A stretch of 64,000 nucleotides of DNA from Jackrogersella multiformis (lineage: Eukaryota > Ascomycota > Sordariomycetes > Xylariales > Hypoxylaceae), in assembly GCA_902806575.1 (NCBI GenBank), contig CADCXD010000018.1:62001-126000 (forward strand), written 5' to 3'. Of this stretch, positions 63,172 through 64,000 are shown piece by piece. The notes beneath the pieces are model-generated. The model saw only the letters and a list, made by a program, of their open reading frames with translations. It made no database searches and had not been told where the DNA came from. Position numbers and translations under genes: made by a program. Each line of letters opens with the position of its first letter. Positions within the stretch are counted from its first letter, which is position 1.

Positions 63172-64000
63172 ATGGACGAAACCCAACCCTTACTGCAGGA
63201 TGTCAATCTAGTATACGTCGAAAGAGAAGATGAGGTCTCAAATAAGGACATTGTCGGCTTCAATCCTGATGGTGATGCGGAAAACCCCATGGAATGGCCG
63301 CAGCCCTATAAGTGGGGGATAGTGGCGTTGCTCGCCTTCATGGCCTTCACTGTGTATGCATCACTGTCCGCTCTACCTACATAGACCTTAGGTGCCTAGG
63401 TACATATGAAACCGTGCTAACTCCCCATAGAACATTTACCTGTATATCCGTCGTACCCGTCGCAGGGCGTATTGTGAGTGATCTTGACCATGGCCGCTCT
63501 AGCAAATCTGCGAGTGTGCTTCTGGTGACGATCTGGGAACTCGGAGAGGCTGCTGGTCCCTTACTCATCGCGCCGTTGTCGGAAGTGTTCGGGCGCTACC
63601 CAGTCATGAACATCGCGAACGCTCTCTTCATCGTAGCGACGGTTCTGGCAGCATTATCACAAAGCACAACGCTTTTCATTGTCGCGAGAACTCTAACAGG
63701 ACTCGCTGTAGCGTCAAATGTGCTAAATCCTGCTATTGTCGGCGACATGTTCATATCGGAACAAAGGGGATCGGCAATGAGCTTGATCCAACTCGCACCG
63801 CTAATCGGCGGAGCCGTTGGGCCAGCTATTAGTGGAGCGATCGCGGAAACCCTAGGTTGGCGTAAAGCGATGTGGATGAGCGTAATTCTAGCCACTGCAT
63901 GCGAGATACTCTTCCTCACATGCTTCCGAGAAACGTACAAAGTTACTATTCTGAGACGAAAAGCGGCGAGGCTCCGGCATGAAACCGGTAACGCGTCGTT
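63172..64000 (+). CDS. MFS (DHA1-type) drug/polyamine transporter, 5' part, 2 exons visible
   Basis: Exon 1, 63172-63353, and exon 2, 63431 to the window edge, are joined by a GTATGC donor, a CTAAC branch and a CATAG acceptor; the join restores the first transmembrane helix (WGIVALLAFMAFTVTFTCISVVPVA). About 250 residues are visible, covering helices 1 to about 5. The N-terminus has a dileucine (MDETQPLLQDVNL) and the NPMEWP motif of fungal DHA1 transporters before helix 1. The loop 2-3 signature reads APLSEVFGRYPVMN, and the LIGGAVGPAISGAI segment is helix 5 motif C of the antiporters. Such proteins export drugs or polyamines at the plasma membrane; which substrate is unknown. The unspliced frame ends in a stop at 63382, which the intron removes. 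The gene continues beyond the right end. Confidence 0.88.

Noticed and set aside
49813..64000. Zn2Cys6 regulator plus MFS transporter as a secondary-metabolite cluster
   Set aside because: No polyketide, peptide or terpene synthase or tailoring enzymes occur between them; the intervening genes are Erg28, an RBR ligase and abfB.
1..64000. tRNA, rRNA and snRNA genes
   Set aside because: I looked for tRNA B-box-like GGTTCRANTCC and rRNA-like runs on both strands by eye and found none; a covariance-model scan would be decisive.

Overview
This window is nuclear DNA of a filamentous ascomycete (Pezizomycotina, most likely Sordariomycetes-like; the exact group is not determinable here). The evidence is short spliceosomal introns (mostly 50-180 bp) with GTAAGT/GTATGT-type donors and CTAAC/CTGAC branch sites, no operons, and a typical mould gene set: a COP9 signalosome subunit, a Zn2Cys6 regulator, a GH54 arabinofuranosidase, Erg28 and an HMT1-like ABC transporter. 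Gene models were spliced by hand from exon reading frames; every multi-exon model given as complete closes in frame.

Layout. 0-7 kb: tail of a long disordered protein, a four-exon SGNH/GDSL hydrolase, and CSN4 on the opposite strand. 9.3-11.3 kb: an intronless 662-residue protein whose N-terminal third looks like a degenerate RelA/SpoT synthetase fold. 12-17 kb: the mitochondrial J-protein Jac1 and a three-exon F-box protein. 18-24 kb: accessory DNA with a conserved-looking fungal orphan, a decayed gene, a gene whose reading frame cannot be reconciled, and a small secreted protein. 24.7-30.6 kb: the Sgt2 co-chaperone, convergent with a six-exon vacuolar-type ABC transporter.

30.6-36.4 kb is almost 6 kb without a credible gene. 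36.4-41 kb holds a SIRT6/7-class sirtuin, a cupin protein and a RING-CH membrane ubiquitin ligase. 42-49 kb holds a small membrane protein, a thaumatin-like secreted protein, an M28 aminopeptidase and an amidoligase-like enzyme. 49.8-55 kb holds a Zn2Cys6 regulator, a coding remnant and an orphan 525-residue protein. 55.8-59.1 kb holds Erg28 and an RBR ubiquitin ligase, 59.9-61.4 kb abfB, and the 5' half of an MFS transporter runs off the right edge.

The genes are mostly independent housekeeping or secreted-enzyme functions rather than one pathway. Three are ubiquitin-linked (CSN4, RING-CH, RBR; the F-box protein is a likely fourth), two are chaperone partners, and several are secreted (SGNH not obviously; thaumatin-like, M28, GH54, small secreted protein). 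The most unusual observations are: (1) a spliced C-terminal tail on the ABC transporter with a textbook PAM2 motif plus an RG-rich stretch, suggesting a poly(A)-binding-protein/mRNP tether on a membrane transporter; (2) the RelA/SpoT-like eukaryotic protein with altered catalytic positions; and (3) a palindromic ACCTAGGT-type motif found again and again between genes and in at least one intron, but not in any exon I checked.
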